Notes: a model not told the origin generated them from the letters alone. A DNA stretch of 64,000 nt from Pseudonocardiaceae bacterium YIM PH 21723 (GCA_003600225.1 QZFT01000078.1:62001-126000), one strand, 5' to 3'; positions 1-9,346 are shown, counted from the first letter of the stretch. A program made the numbers and translations.

Positions 1-386
1 GCCTCGCCGGACTGCAGCGCCTCGCTGGTGGTCGGCTCGCCGACGCGCACCTCGGACATCTCCGGTGCGTGTGCCAGCCAGCCGGTGGGCTGCTGCGTCT
101 CCAGGCCGGGGACCGGCACACCCTGGGTGTGCAGCCAGCGCAGGTACGCCACCCGCAGGTGGTGGTACGGGTCGATGTCCTCGTGCCCGTAGTGCCCGAT
201 GGTCAGCGCCACCCGGATGGTGGCCTCCAGGGTGAAGCAGGCCAGCTGGGTGGCCGCCGTGCCGTGGCCGGGCGCGGTCAGCTCGGTGGGGTGCTCGTCG
301 TCGATCAGCCGGGCGCCGAAGGCATCGCCCAGGGCGCCGCCGAGCATGGCCCCACGCAGGTGGTCGTGAAAGGTGTGCGTGGTCAT
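1..386 (-). CDS. ADP-ribosylglycohydrolase family protein, 3' end cut by window edge
   Basis: About 128 N-terminal residues are visible before the gene runs off the window. They carry the family signature LGGALGDAFGA near residues 16-26 and the block RWLHTQG shared with the other ADP-ribosylglycohydrolases here. The Mn/Mg-site motif that reads TDDTQ in an active enzyme is GTAATQL (about residues 45-51), so both first-site aspartates are missing and the domain is probably not catalytic. The ATG overlaps the stop of the upstream 517-aa gene (ATGA), so the two are translationally coupled. It is the last visible member of a run of immunity-like paralogues behind the ADP-ribosyltransferase toxin. 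The absent 3' half prevents checking the second metal motif. Confidence 0.8.
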   Translation of the reverse strand, partial: MTTHTFHDHLRGAMLGGALGDAFGARLIDDEHPTELTAPGHGTAATQLACFTLEATIRVALTIGHYGHEDIDPYHHLRVAYLRWLHTQGVPVPGLETQQPTGWLAHAPEMSEVRVGEPTTSEALQSGE

Positions 387-1936
387 CGGCGGCTGTACTC
401 CAAGATCCGGGCTTCCTGTACGGCCGCGCTCACGATCGACCCCGGCTCGGCCGGGTCGAAGATGAACACGTTCTCCGGCTTGCCGTCCTGTTCGGAGTCC
501 ATCACGTGCAGCCGGGTGCCGTGCGTCCACTCGATCTGCTTGTTGGTGCAGTACACATCGCCGCGGGCGCCGTTCACCGCCAGCCGCCAGCCGCTGGGGT
601 CGAGTTCCTTGCGCAGTGCCTGGAAGGCGTGCATGACCACGCCGATCTCGCCGGTGACCACGCCCCACGGGCCGTAGGCACGCACCGAGCAGGCGCCGCT
701 GAAACTGATCTCGTACTCGATCCGCGCCGCGGCCCGCTGTCCGCCGCGGAAGGCCAGTACCTCGCCCTCCCGCAGCGCGCCGTCCTCGGTGATCACCTCG
801 GGCTCTTCCGGGGCTGTCTCTTCGTCGACGGCCGCCTCCGGCTCGGGCTCCGGCACGCCGTAGCGGTGCGGCGGGGTCCACGGCATCGGGCCGAACTCGT
901 TGATCGCGTCGTTGGTGAGCCGGCTCATCTCCGAGCGCAGCTCGATCTTGTCCAGCCACGCCGCCGGCAGGCCGTCCCGGCCGTACAGGGCGCCGACCAG
1001 GTTGCCGTAGACGGAGGCGATGGAGTCGCTGTCCCCGGAGGTGTTCACGCACAGCAGGTAGCCGGCCCGCACGTCGGTGGTGGCCATGGCGGCGTAGACC
1101 GCGATGGCCAGGTTCGACTCGCCGGTGGATCCGGTGCCCAGCTTCTCCATGATCAGTTCGGGGGAGCGCTCCGGGTTGCCGGCCAGCTCGATGCCGGCGC
1201 GCAGCGCCTCGGTGGTCTCCTCGTGGCCGTCCCAGCCGGCCAGCTCGGTCAGCGCGTCGTCCACCGCGGACTTCAGGCCCCTGGCCCGCATCAGCCCGTG
1301 CACGATCATCGCGAACGCGCCGGCGGGCAGGTAGCCGGAGGGGTGGCCGTGGGTCAGCGCGGCGGCGTCGACGGCGAGCGTGAACACCTCGCGCGGGTCC
1401 TCGGACCACAACGCGATCGGCGCGACGCGGACCATGCCGCCGCAGCCCTTGGAGTTGTTCACCGGCTCGGTGACGGAGCCGCGGGGCTCACCCTTGGCGA
1501 AGCGCTCCAGGGCCTGCCACACGGTGCGCATCGGGGCGCGGGCGGCGGACAGTTCAGGGGCGGTCACCAGCCAGCCGGGCGGCTGCGGGAACTCGGCCAG
1601 CAACGGGCCCGCGGCTTCGGACCACTCGCGGCCCTGGGTGTGCAGCCAGCGCTGGTAGGCGGCCTGCAGCTCGTCGATCACCTCGACGTCGTGGCCGTAG
1701 CGCCGGGCCATGTGTGCCCGGATCAGCCCGTCCAGGGTGAACAGGGTCATCTGGGTGTCATCGGTGATCAGGGCGACGTCGGCGGAGTCCAGGTCGGTCA
1801 GGCCGTCCGGGCCGTAGCGCTGACGGATGGCGTCGATCGACAGGAACTCGATGTCCGCGCCCAACGCGTCACCGACGGCCCCGCCGAGCACGCACCCGAG
1901 CATCCGATCCGCGATCGCGGTGGTGTCCGTGGTCAT
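383..1936 (-). CDS. ADP-ribosylglycohydrolase with extra C-terminal domain
   Basis: 517 aa. Residues about 10-350 form a DraG/ARH-type ADP-ribosylglycohydrolase, an enzyme that removes ADP-ribose from modified side chains using two metal ions. Both metal motifs are intact: TDDTQ at residues 58-62 and GDSDS at 301-305. The family blocks VNNSKGCGGM and ALTHGHPSGY are also present. An acidic linker (about 355-385) leads to a roughly 130-residue C-terminal domain of unknown function with a WRLAVNGARGDVY core. The gene follows the 1140-aa triple hydrolase after a hairpin (2016-2055) and overlaps the next paralogue by 4 nt. I infer an immunity or cross-protection enzyme that reverses ADP-ribosylation; a housekeeping role is possible. 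Confidence 0.88.
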   Translation of the reverse strand: MTTDTTAIADRMLGCVLGGAVGDALGADIEFLSIDAIRQRYGPDGLTDLDSADVALITDDTQMTLFTLDGLIRAHMARRYGHDVEVIDELQAAYQRWLHTQGREWSEAAGPLLAEFPQPPGWLVTAPELSAARAPMRTVWQALERFAKGEPRGSVTEPVNNSKGCGGMVRVAPIALWSEDPREVFTLAVDAAALTHGHPSGYLPAGAFAMIVHGLMRARGLKSAVDDALTELAGWDGHEETTEALRAGIELAGNPERSPELIMEKLGTGSTGESNLAIAVYAAMATTDVRAGYLLCVNTSGDSDSIASVYGNLVGALYGRDGLPAAWLDKIELRSEMSRLTNDAINEFGPMPWTPPHRYGVPEPEPEAAVDEETAPEEPEVITEDGALREGEVLAFRGGQRAAARIEYEISFSGACSVRAYGPWGVVTGEIGVVMHAFQALRKELDPSGWRLAVNGARGDVYCTNKQIEWTHGTRLHVMDSEQDGKPENVFIFDPAEPGSIVSAAVQEARILEYSRR

Positions 1937-2015
1937 GGACGGCTTCCCTTCTACGCGTAACGGGAAACCGGCACGGCATGCACACCGTCACCGGATAGGT
2001 CTATAGCCAGAATAA

Positions 2016-2055
2016 GGGGCGCCAAACCGGTACTCGCGCACCGGGTTGGCGCCCC
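2016..2055 (-). terminator. Strong hairpin between hydrolase genes
   Basis: Read on the minus strand, GGGGCGCCAACCCGGT pairs with ACCGGTTTGGCGCCCC (16 bp, one mismatch, 8-nt loop) and is followed by TTATTCT. It lies directly downstream of the 1140-aa hydrolase stop and 80 nt before the 517-aa hydrolase start. A full or partial intrinsic terminator is likely, which would separate expression of the primary toxin/immunity operon from the trailing paralogues. Confidence 0.6.
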
Positions 2056-2069
2056 CTGCAAAGAAAAGA

Positions 2070-5000
2070 TCAACTAGCCGGGTATCGAACGGCCCAATCC
2101 GGAGCCTCGTGCCGCCCGGAGAACTCGCGCAGCAGGTCACGGGCCGCCTCGGTGATCACATCACCCAGTTCGAGCTTCGCCCGCCATTCCTGCGGGACGG
2201 CCTCCAGCCCGTACATCGCGCCGACCAGGTTGCCGGCGATCGCCGCGGTGGAGTCGCTGTCCCCGGTGTGGTTCGCGCCCAGCAGCAGAGCATCCCGCAC
2301 GTTGTCCGTGCACAGCGCCGCGTAGAGCCCGATGGCGAGGGCCTCCTCGCCCACCCAGCCGCCGCCCAGCTCGTCGGCGATCAGCTCGGGGGAGGGGTTC
2401 CGTTCAGCGGCCAGTTCCACCGCCCGGTCCAGCACTCGTACCTGTTCCTCGTGCCCGTCCCAGGTGATCAGGATGGACCGCGCCTGCTGGATGGCCACCG
2501 GCAGCGCGGTACCGCGGATCAGCGAGCCGATGATCACGGTGAAGGTGCCGGCGGACAGGTAGCCGCTGGGGTGCCCGTGGGTCAGCGCCGCGATCCGCGC
2601 GGAGACCGCGAAGACCTCGTCCGGCTGTCCCGGCCACAGCGCGACCGGTGCCACCCGCATCACGCCGCCGCAGCCCTTGGAGTCGTTGATGTGCTGGTCC
2701 GGGGTACCGACGATGCCCACTTCGGCGAACTTGCGCAGCGAGCTCATGCAGGTCGCGCCCGGTGCCCGGTTGCGGAACAGCAGATCGTGGGTGATCAGCC
2801 AGCCATCCGGTGCCGGTTCCGGGAAGCTGCCGCGCGCGTTCTCCCACGAGGTGTTCTGCGTGTGCAGCCAGCGCTGATAGGCGTGCTGCACGAAGGGAAC
2901 CGGGTCGGCGGCACCCGCTCGATGGGCCCGGATCAGGCCCTCCAGGGTGAACAGCGTCATCTGGGTGTCGTCGGAGATCTCCGCCTCGCCCAGGTGGTTC
3001 AGCACGTAGTCGGTCAGGCCGTGTTCACCGAACCGGCTGCGGATCATGCTGATGTTGTTGAACTCGATCGGATAGCCGAGCGCGTCGCCGATGGCACCGG
3101 CCACGAGGGACCCGAGCACCCGGTTCGAGTAGGTGACCGGGGACGCGGCCGGATACTTCTCCTCCCACACCGCAGGAGACGGCTTGGTGTGCAGGAACGA
3201 TCCGAAGAACAGCTCGGCGCCGAGCAGATCGATGGCCTCGTGCCCGGCGAGCGCGGTGATCACCTGGTTCGGAATACCGGTGATTCCCTGCTGTGCACCG
3301 GTGAGCTGACCGACCAGCAGACTTGCCGCCGTGGTGTCGCCGTGGTGGTAGGTCGCCGCGGTCACCCGGTCCAGGAATGACCGTTGCTCCGGCCCGTAGG
3401 CCCAGATCGCGATGGCCAGCGCGGAGGGCGCGGTACGGCCGTCGCCGAGTTCGGCGGTGACCTCGGCCGGCGTCGGCCGGCGTTCGCTTCGCCCGAGTTC
3501 CACGGCGCGCGAGATGGCCCGCTGGGTCGTCTCCCACCCCGGATAGGACTGCAGGATCGGGGTGAGCTTGGCGAGGGCGTCCGGCAGCGAGTTGCCGTAC
3601 TGCGTCAGGGCCAGCAGCCCGGCGAGCATCCCCGCGGGAAGCCTGCCGTCCGGATGGCCGTGCGTCAGCGCCGCCGCCTCCACGGCTGTCCGGAACGCGT
3701 CCGCCGCACTGGGATCGGGCACCCACCACCACGTCAGCGGAGCAGAACGGATGAGCGCGCCACAGTCGTTCCCCTCGGTGACCGGTGCCGGATCGCGCCG
3801 GGCGTACATCGGTTCGCACCGCACCCACGGGCTGTCGGGGCGGAGTGCGTCCACTGTGGCCTGTTGCCAGGTGTGCTCCCGGACGTACTGCCCGAACTGG
3901 AGACCACGCCGCAGGGCACCGAGGAGATCACGATTCGCCGACCGATCCGCCCGGATAGCCGCCTCCGCGCTGAACATCGTCAGCCGGGTGCCGGTGCCGA
4001 AGCGGAGACCGTTCGAGCCGGCTACTTCCCGGACGGCTGACTCGAATGCCGCCTGGTCGAGGTACTGCACCGGCTGCAGACGACCCGACTCCACACCATC
4101 CCGGAGCTCGTACGCGATGGCCTCGGCCGCCGCACCACCGACCAGTGTTCCCCTGATCTTGGGCACGATGAGCCGGGCCGCCGCCGAACCCGCGGTGAAC
4201 GTGTCATAGGGAGCCGGCAGCGGGAAGGGACCGCGGAAGACGAAACCCGGCCGACCGTCGATCGGATACCGCAGTTCCCAGCCAGGGCCCTCGGGTTTGT
4301 CGGCGCGGAGGAACTCGGTCTGCAGATCAAGGCTCAGCCGGTCCAGCTCGGTGCCGACGGTCACCCCGCGATAGGAATTCGCCGGCACGCCCGGGAAACC
4401 GAGGCGGATACCGGCCAGCTGCCCGGCGATCATTCCGCTGGCGCTGAGGTCACCGAGGTGATGGCAGGCCGCGGCGATCTGTGCCGCGACGCCCCTGGCC
4501 CGCCGGCCGTGATCCGGGGACGCGGCGATCGCCAATGCCAGGGCGGACACGGCGGTGTCGCCTGAGCCGAACTCTTCGGTGAGCTGAGTGGCGGTGGCGT
4601 TCTGCGGTCCGGTGATCGCCCAGCCCACGGCCCGTTCGACGGCGTTGTACGTCGGTTCCCAGCCCGGGTAGGAGCGCAGTACCGGCGCGATGCTCCGGAA
4701 CGCCTCCTCGATGGTCGCGGCGCCCTCGGAAAGGATCTTCAGCAGGGCGGCCAGCACGCCTGCGGGGAGGTGACCATCCGGGTGGCCGTGGGTCAGCGCC
4801 GCCGCCTCGACCGCTGTCCGGAACACCGCGTCCGGGCCCACTGGGAGCACGGCGAGTGGCGCGATGCGCAGCAACGCCTCGTGATCATCCGCCGAATTGA
4901 TCGGCTGTGCCACGGTCCCGTACCGGCCGGAGCGGGCGTATTCCAGCAGCGTCGTCGCGGTCCCGTGGACACCGGTCGCCTCGTAGAGCGCGGTACCCCG

Positions 5001-5492
5001 GAACAGCGCCCCGTCCGGCCGGCTCCCAGGCTGGGGCGCGGGGTGATGCTGGGTGTACAGCCAGCGCTGATAGGAACTCCGCAGGCTTGCGGACAGGTCG
5101 GGGGCGGTGCCGGTCCGGCGTGCCGTGTGCGAGCACCGGATCAGGCCATCGCCGGTGAACAACATCAGCTGGGTGCCGCCACCGACCGGAAGTGGGCCCT
5201 CCGCCAGCCGCACCACCGTGAGCAGCGCGGCGGCGGCGTCCAGTTCCGACATCGGACGGACCTGCCCGGCAGCGATCTGTGCCGTCAGTTTCCGGCCGAT
5301 CGCCTCGCCGAGGGCGCCGCCCGCCAGCATCCCGTGCACCCGGTCGCCGAGCGGGATCGAGGCGTGGGAGACCTGGTAGGGCCGCATGTCGTCCGTGAGG
5401 CCGATGGGGAAGTCCGTCTTCGCCCGCATGCGGGCCTGGGCCTCGGCCAGTTCCCGGTCCCGGCGCTCCTGGAAGCTCTCAGACATCTCCAC
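2070..5492 (-). CDS. Triple-domain ADP-ribosylglycohydrolase, probable immunity protein
   Basis: 1140 aa, about three times the usual family length. Three ADP-ribosylglycohydrolase modules lie in tandem: about 45-385, 444-770 and 789-1140. Only module 3 has both metal motifs (SDDTQ near 840-844; GDSDS near 1087-1091). Module 1 has GGGTQL and GDLSA and module 2 has GTGTRL and GDTTA at the equivalent places, so they look like pseudoenzymes. All three keep the ALTHGHP block. The start overlaps the end of the ADP-ribosyltransferase toxin gene by 14 nt, the tight coupling expected of toxin and immunity. A precedent is Tri1, a DraG-like hydrolase immunity to the toxin Tre1. I infer that module 3 removes ADP-ribose from targets while modules 1-2 bind the toxin or modified substrates. 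Confidence 0.9.
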   Translation of the reverse strand: MEMSESFQERRDRELAEAQARMRAKTDFPIGLTDDMRPYQVSHASIPLGDRVHGMLAGGALGEAIGRKLTAQIAAGQVRPMSELDAAAALLTVVRLAEGPLPVGGGTQLMLFTGDGLIRCSHTARRTGTAPDLSASLRSSYQRWLYTQHHPAPQPGSRPDGALFRGTALYEATGVHGTATTLLEYARSGRYGTVAQPINSADDHEALLRIAPLAVLPVGPDAVFRTAVEAAALTHGHPDGHLPAGVLAALLKILSEGAATIEEAFRSIAPVLRSYPGWEPTYNAVERAVGWAITGPQNATATQLTEEFGSGDTAVSALALAIAASPDHGRRARGVAAQIAAACHHLGDLSASGMIAGQLAGIRLGFPGVPANSYRGVTVGTELDRLSLDLQTEFLRADKPEGPGWELRYPIDGRPGFVFRGPFPLPAPYDTFTAGSAAARLIVPKIRGTLVGGAAAEAIAYELRDGVESGRLQPVQYLDQAAFESAVREVAGSNGLRFGTGTRLTMFSAEAAIRADRSANRDLLGALRRGLQFGQYVREHTWQQATVDALRPDSPWVRCEPMYARRDPAPVTEGNDCGALIRSAPLTWWWVPDPSAADAFRTAVEAAALTHGHPDGRLPAGMLAGLLALTQYGNSLPDALAKLTPILQSYPGWETTQRAISRAVELGRSERRPTPAEVTAELGDGRTAPSALAIAIWAYGPEQRSFLDRVTAATYHHGDTTAASLLVGQLTGAQQGITGIPNQVITALAGHEAIDLLGAELFFGSFLHTKPSPAVWEEKYPAASPVTYSNRVLGSLVAGAIGDALGYPIEFNNISMIRSRFGEHGLTDYVLNHLGEAEISDDTQMTLFTLEGLIRAHRAGAADPVPFVQHAYQRWLHTQNTSWENARGSFPEPAPDGWLITHDLLFRNRAPGATCMSSLRKFAEVGIVGTPDQHINDSKGCGGVMRVAPVALWPGQPDEVFAVSARIAALTHGHPSGYLSAGTFTVIIGSLIRGTALPVAIQQARSILITWDGHEEQVRVLDRAVELAAERNPSPELIADELGGGWVGEEALAIGLYAALCTDNVRDALLLGANHTGDSDSTAAIAGNLVGAMYGLEAVPQEWRAKLELGDVITEAARDLLREFSGRHEAPDWAVRYPAS

Positions 5493-8076
5493 GTCCCAGA
5501 TCGGTCATGTGCACACTGATATTGCCGTCCGCGTCGATGTCGAACTTGTCGATACGGAAATTGGTTCCCGCCTGGAACAGGATCTCGGCTTCTCGCTCGT
5601 TGCGCTGCGGGACCAGCTGGAGATCCTTGCCGTGGCTGGACTCGATGGTCATCTTGACGTTCCCGGTGAAGGCCCCGTCGAAGGCGACCTTCGGATCCCG
5701 GCTGCTGCTGACGAACGAGGGGTCGCGGACGATGTGTGGCCCGTCCCCCTTGGGCTGGTACTGCTCGATGAAGGCCGCGAGCTTCTCCGGGTCGTTGATG
5801 TGCATACCGCGATAGACCTGTCCGGAGTGGTCCGGCATGGTGTCCAGCGCACTGCTCAGCGCCTGCACATGGGGTGTCCGTTCCTCCAGGCCATCGCCGA
5901 TGTCGGAACGCAGGGCACCGTTCGTCGACGTGTAGCCGGTGAGCGCGTAGTCGCGGACCGCGACGACATGGGCATCGCCCATGTGCGCCAGCTGAGCCTC
6001 CTGCCTGCGCAGCAGAGGCTCTTTGGCCTCCATCTCCTCGATCTCGTCCCGGAGCCGGTCCGCTTCGCGGCGAGCGAAGTCGTCCTCCGCCCGCGCGAGT
6101 TCCGCGCGTTTCTGCGGAAGCTCCTCGTGGATCTTGTTCAGGTCGTCGCGCACCTGGTCCTGGAGATCCGATCGCCGGAGATTGGCTTCCGGCGTGGTCG
6201 GATCGCCCAGATAGCGGGCCAGTTGCTCGTCCGTCGCCCGGAAGTGGGGATCCTCCCACGAGCGGTCGTGGAACTCCTGGCGGAACTCGTCGAGCGAATG
6301 GTGCGGTTCCGGGTGATCGGGATGCGCCGGGGTGTCCGGGTGGCCGGTGTGCGCCGGTGGATGGTGCCCCTCGTAGGCGAGATCATCGATGGCGACCTGC
6401 CGCAACCGGGCCTCGTCGTCATGCGTACGGCTCGGCCGGAGTTCGTCCATCCGCTGCTGGACTTTGTCGTCCCACTGCTGCTGCTCGCTGATCGGGGCCT
6501 TGTGATCCGGCCCGGCATCGGCAGGTGATCCGGGATGGGTGGAACCGCCCTCGGGGGGTTCGAAGCCGAGCTTGCGGAGGTTCGCCTCGGCGTCCTCCAG
6601 CTGCATGTGCAGTGGAAAGTCGGGACCGTACTGGTTCCGCAGCCCTTCCATCTCGACCTGCATCCGGGCATCCCACCAGTGCTGGTCCGGGTGCCTGTCC
6701 GGATGCTCGGCCATCAACCGGTCGAACTCGGCCTGTGCCTTCGTCTCCTTCTGCGCGTCGAAGCTGTCCTGCTCCGGCAGACCGGTGTGCTTCGGTTCGT
6801 CAGGGTGGACCGGCGGGGGTGAGTCACCGCCGAGCTTCTCGGACAGCGAAGCCGTCTTCTCCGGAACTGGCTCGTGGTGCGCGGGCTTCGGCTGCTCGGG
6901 TTCCGGGGTGTGTACGGCTTTCGCCGGGGCCCCCGCGGCGGGCCGCGCGGGTGCGGGTGCCTGATGGGTCTCCGGCTTGCCGGGCTGTTCGTACAACGGT
7001 TTGCCGTGTGCGTTCGCCGGTGTGCCGGGGTGGGGCGGGAGCTTGCCCTCCTCCTCCAGTTGCGCCGCGGCCAGTTGCGGCCACTTGGACTCCTTGCCCG
7101 GCTCCAGCATCGGCATCAGCCGCATCTTGTCGGCCATCGCCTGCCGGTATGCCGGCTCGGTCATCCGCACCGGGGGCGGTCCCTGCCGCCCGTGCTCTGC
7201 TGCCGGAGCGGAAGGCCGGGTCGGCTGTCCACCGACGTTCGGCGTCGCCGAGGCCTGCGCGCCCTGCGGACCGAAGTTCCGGGGAGCCTGACCTCCCTGC
7301 TGCGGCCCGAAGCCGCCCGGTGCCGGCCGGGGTGCCGAAGTGCCGGACTGCGGCTGGAATCCGGTCGGTCGCTGCCCGCCGCCCGGACCGCCGAAACCGG
7401 ACGGACCGGCCACAGCGGCCGCCGCGTCGGTGATGGTCTTCCGGGGGATGCGGACGGTGGCCGCCGCCGAGGGATCGACCTTCGGGAGGGCCGGAGCCGC
7501 GCTCGCCGCCTCCATCCGGGCCGGGCGCGTACCGGGCTGCCCGGCTTGGACCTCAGGTACCGGGCGCACCGCTGGTCCGCCCGCACCGCCACGTGCCGGG
7601 CCCGGTCCGGTTCCGCCACCCCAGGGGGCCGGTGGGGCGCTGCCCTGCGCGACGGAGCGGAACGACTGCTGGCTGTGGTCGTCGACGGTCCGGTAGTTGT
7701 TCGCGGTGTGCTTGGTGTTCTCGCTGGCGTGCCCGATCGACTCGGACATCTTGCCGACGTGCTGGGTGGCGTTGTTGACGACCTCGTTCACCTTGCCGGC
7801 GAACACGTAGCCCAGTTCGCCGAAGCTCTTGGGGCCCACCTGCACGCCGCCGATGCTCTGGCCTGCCCGGGCGATTCCGTCCCTGGTGGTTCCCAGGTTC
7901 CGGCCCATGTTGTCGATGCCGTCAGGGTCGGCGTGGAACCCGGTGCCGCCGCCCATGGGCGCCCCGCCGCCCTGGTTCGGGGCCGGTCGTTGGCTGCGCT
8001 GCGGCTGGTTCACCTGCGGCTGGTTCGGGCGAGGCTGGTTGACGTGGATGTTGCTGCCGGCATGGGGACGGCTCAT
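5479..8076 (-). CDS. Polymorphic toxin with C-terminal ADP-ribosyltransferase domain
   Basis: 865 aa. Residues about 47-140 resemble the EspC/WXG-like helical head of ESX-exported proteins, though no WXG motif is seen. A long Pro/Gly/Ala-rich linker (about 145-420) and a His-rich coiled segment follow. The last roughly 170 residues match the R-S-E ADP-ribosyltransferase fold: Arg in VYRGMH (about R756), the FVSSS strand (about 788-792) and the EAE pair in NEREAEIL (about E829 and E831). The ExE pattern is typical of arginine-modifying enzymes. Upstream is a WXG-like membrane protein (TGATG overlap) and downstream the triple hydrolase (14-nt overlap). Export by a type VII system is inferred from the operon and the head domain. 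The target protein is unknown. Confidence 0.88.
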   Translation of the reverse strand: MSRPHAGSNIHVNQPRPNQPQVNQPQRSQRPAPNQGGGAPMGGGTGFHADPDGIDNMGRNLGTTRDGIARAGQSIGGVQVGPKSFGELGYVFAGKVNEVVNNATQHVGKMSESIGHASENTKHTANNYRTVDDHSQQSFRSVAQGSAPPAPWGGGTGPGPARGGAGGPAVRPVPEVQAGQPGTRPARMEAASAAPALPKVDPSAAATVRIPRKTITDAAAAVAGPSGFGGPGGGQRPTGFQPQSGTSAPRPAPGGFGPQQGGQAPRNFGPQGAQASATPNVGGQPTRPSAPAAEHGRQGPPPVRMTEPAYRQAMADKMRLMPMLEPGKESKWPQLAAAQLEEEGKLPPHPGTPANAHGKPLYEQPGKPETHQAPAPARPAAGAPAKAVHTPEPEQPKPAHHEPVPEKTASLSEKLGGDSPPPVHPDEPKHTGLPEQDSFDAQKETKAQAEFDRLMAEHPDRHPDQHWWDARMQVEMEGLRNQYGPDFPLHMQLEDAEANLRKLGFEPPEGGSTHPGSPADAGPDHKAPISEQQQWDDKVQQRMDELRPSRTHDDEARLRQVAIDDLAYEGHHPPAHTGHPDTPAHPDHPEPHHSLDEFRQEFHDRSWEDPHFRATDEQLARYLGDPTTPEANLRRSDLQDQVRDDLNKIHEELPQKRAELARAEDDFARREADRLRDEIEEMEAKEPLLRRQEAQLAHMGDAHVVAVRDYALTGYTSTNGALRSDIGDGLEERTPHVQALSSALDTMPDHSGQVYRGMHINDPEKLAAFIEQYQPKGDGPHIVRDPSFVSSSRDPKVAFDGAFTGNVKMTIESSHGKDLQLVPQRNEREAEILFQAGTNFRIDKFDIDADGNISVHMTDLGRGDV

Positions 8077-8903
8077 CAGTGGCCACCCATGGACATCGGC
8101 TTGGCTCCCTCGTACACCATCTGCCCCACGCCACCGACCATGGAGAAGCGACCCAGGTTCTTGGAGAGCGTCTCCATGACTCCGGCCAGCTTGGCCAGCC
8201 GCTCACCGTTGCGGACCAGGCCGGAGATCAGCTTCGCGATCTTGCCGGCGATCTTCGTGGCGACCGCGGTCGCCTTCACCACGGCGAGGCCGATGAACGC
8301 CGCGACGGAGCCGCCCGCGGTGAAGAGCGCGGCGGCACCGGCCATGATGGCCTTGGAGATCAGCCAGGAGATCAGGCTGGAGATCAGGCCGAACACGATG
8401 CCGCGCAGCAGCACCACCAGGTTGCCGGACACACCGACGACGGCAGCGGTGCCGTCGGTCGCGTGGCCGAGGTCGTCCAGTTCCTGGGCCAGCTGCAGCA
8501 TCGACTTGCGGTAGGCGTCCGCGGCCTCTCCCTGCCAGTCCGCGACGCTGCCCAGGTCCGCGCGGTGCTGCTCGGCCATCTGCTTGATCTGCGCGGCCGC
8601 CTGCTTCAGCTGGGTCGTGTTCGCGTTGATCTCATCGGGATTCCCCAGCAGTTTGTCCAGCGGCTCGCGGATCCACTCGATGTGTTCCAGCAGCCAGCCG
8701 ATGCCGGCGTTCAACAGGGCGGCCAGCGGGTCGATGGCGGTGTCGATGGTGTCCGCCACCGCGCCGATCCCGTTCACCGCGACATCGACGATGTCGGGTC
8801 CTTCGCCCTCCGCGCCCCTGCTGATGCTGTCGATCAGCCCCGCGTAGCTGTCGAGGACGCCCGCGCCGGTTGTCGCTGTCAGATAGCTCTCCGGTGCGGT
8901 CAT
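8076..8903 (-). CDS. WXG-like ESX-associated protein with hydrophobic C-terminal half
   Basis: 275 aa. A helical region around residues 75-160 contains the W-x-G signature in DWQGEAADAYRK (about 124-135), typical of WXG100-like proteins handled by type VII secretion. A strongly hydrophobic Ala/Ile/Leu stretch (about 155-225) would form membrane segments or a hydrophobic hairpin. It sits between the YbaB-like gene and the ADP-ribosyltransferase toxin with one-base overlaps (TGATG) on both sides, so the three are translated as a unit. I infer a secretion partner, chaperone or translocation helper for the toxin. No catalytic motif is visible. Confidence 0.75.
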   Translation of the reverse strand: MTAPESYLTATTGAGVLDSYAGLIDSISRGAEGEGPDIVDVAVNGIGAVADTIDTAIDPLAALLNAGIGWLLEHIEWIREPLDKLLGNPDEINANTTQLKQAAAQIKQMAEQHRADLGSVADWQGEAADAYRKSMLQLAQELDDLGHATDGTAAVVGVSGNLVVLLRGIVFGLISSLISWLISKAIMAGAAALFTAGGSVAAFIGLAVVKATAVATKIAGKIAKLISGLVRNGERLAKLAGVMETLSKNLGRFSMVGGVGQMVYEGAKPMSMGGH

Positions 8904-9346
8904 CAGCGTCCCCGTTCCAGGATGGAGTTGTTGCCGAAGTCGTCGTCATCCCAGTCCTGGCCGGCGGCCGGACGCTTCTGCGGCGCGGCGGCCGGGGGCT
9001 CCTCCTCGGCGGGCGGCAGGTAGCCGGTGAGCATCTCCAGGGACTCGGTGCCCTCACCGAGTGGCTTGAAGGCCTCCAGCACGTTGGCCGCGGCTGCCCG
9101 CTGTGCCTGACGGGCGGTCTTCATGATCTTCGCGGCCAGGGCGCTGCCGGAGCCCTTCATCGCACCGTCGGCGATGGTCACGGAGTTCAGCGAGCCGTTC
9201 GGCGCCACCGAGACGCTGAGCAGACCGTCCTCGGATGTGGCCGTGGCCCCCGCTGTCTTCAGGCCTTCCTGGAACTGCTCGGCCTTCTGCTTGGCATCGG
9301 CGATCTTCGCCTCGAACCCGGCGAGCCATTCCTCCGGTGTCTGCAC
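8903..9346 (-). CDS. YbaB/EbfC-like protein of the toxin operon
   Basis: About 147 aa from a GTG at 9346, preceded by a CGGAG ribosome site; an upstream GTG at 9391 would give 162 aa. The body follows the YbaB/EbfC pattern: a charged N-terminal helix (PEEWLAGFEAKIADAKQKAE), a strand block around GLLSVSVAPNGSLNSVTI, then an Ala-rich helix. The C-terminal tail is Pro/Asp-rich. YbaB proteins are small dimeric nucleoid-binding proteins. Relatives often open actinobacterial ESX-toxin operons, where they probably act as chaperones or adaptors; that role is inference. The stop overlaps the start of the WXG-like gene by one base. It is the first gene of operon A. Confidence 0.75.
   Translation of the reverse strand: MQTPEEWLAGFEAKIADAKQKAEQFQEGLKTAGATATSEDGLLSVSVAPNGSLNSVTIADGAMKGSGSALAAKIMKTARQAQRAAAANVLEAFKPLGEGTESLEMLTGYLPPAEEEPPAAAPQKRPAAGQDWDDDDFGNNSILERGR

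Noticed and set aside
506..1960. A 484-codon plus-strand frame over the 517-aa hydrolase
   Set aside because: Gly/Val/Arg-rich shadow of a gene with clear catalytic motifs on the other strand.
5386..8514. Long plus-strand frames opposite the ADP-ribosyltransferase toxin
   Set aside because: They are antisense to a gene with a complete R-S-E motif set and show no domain.
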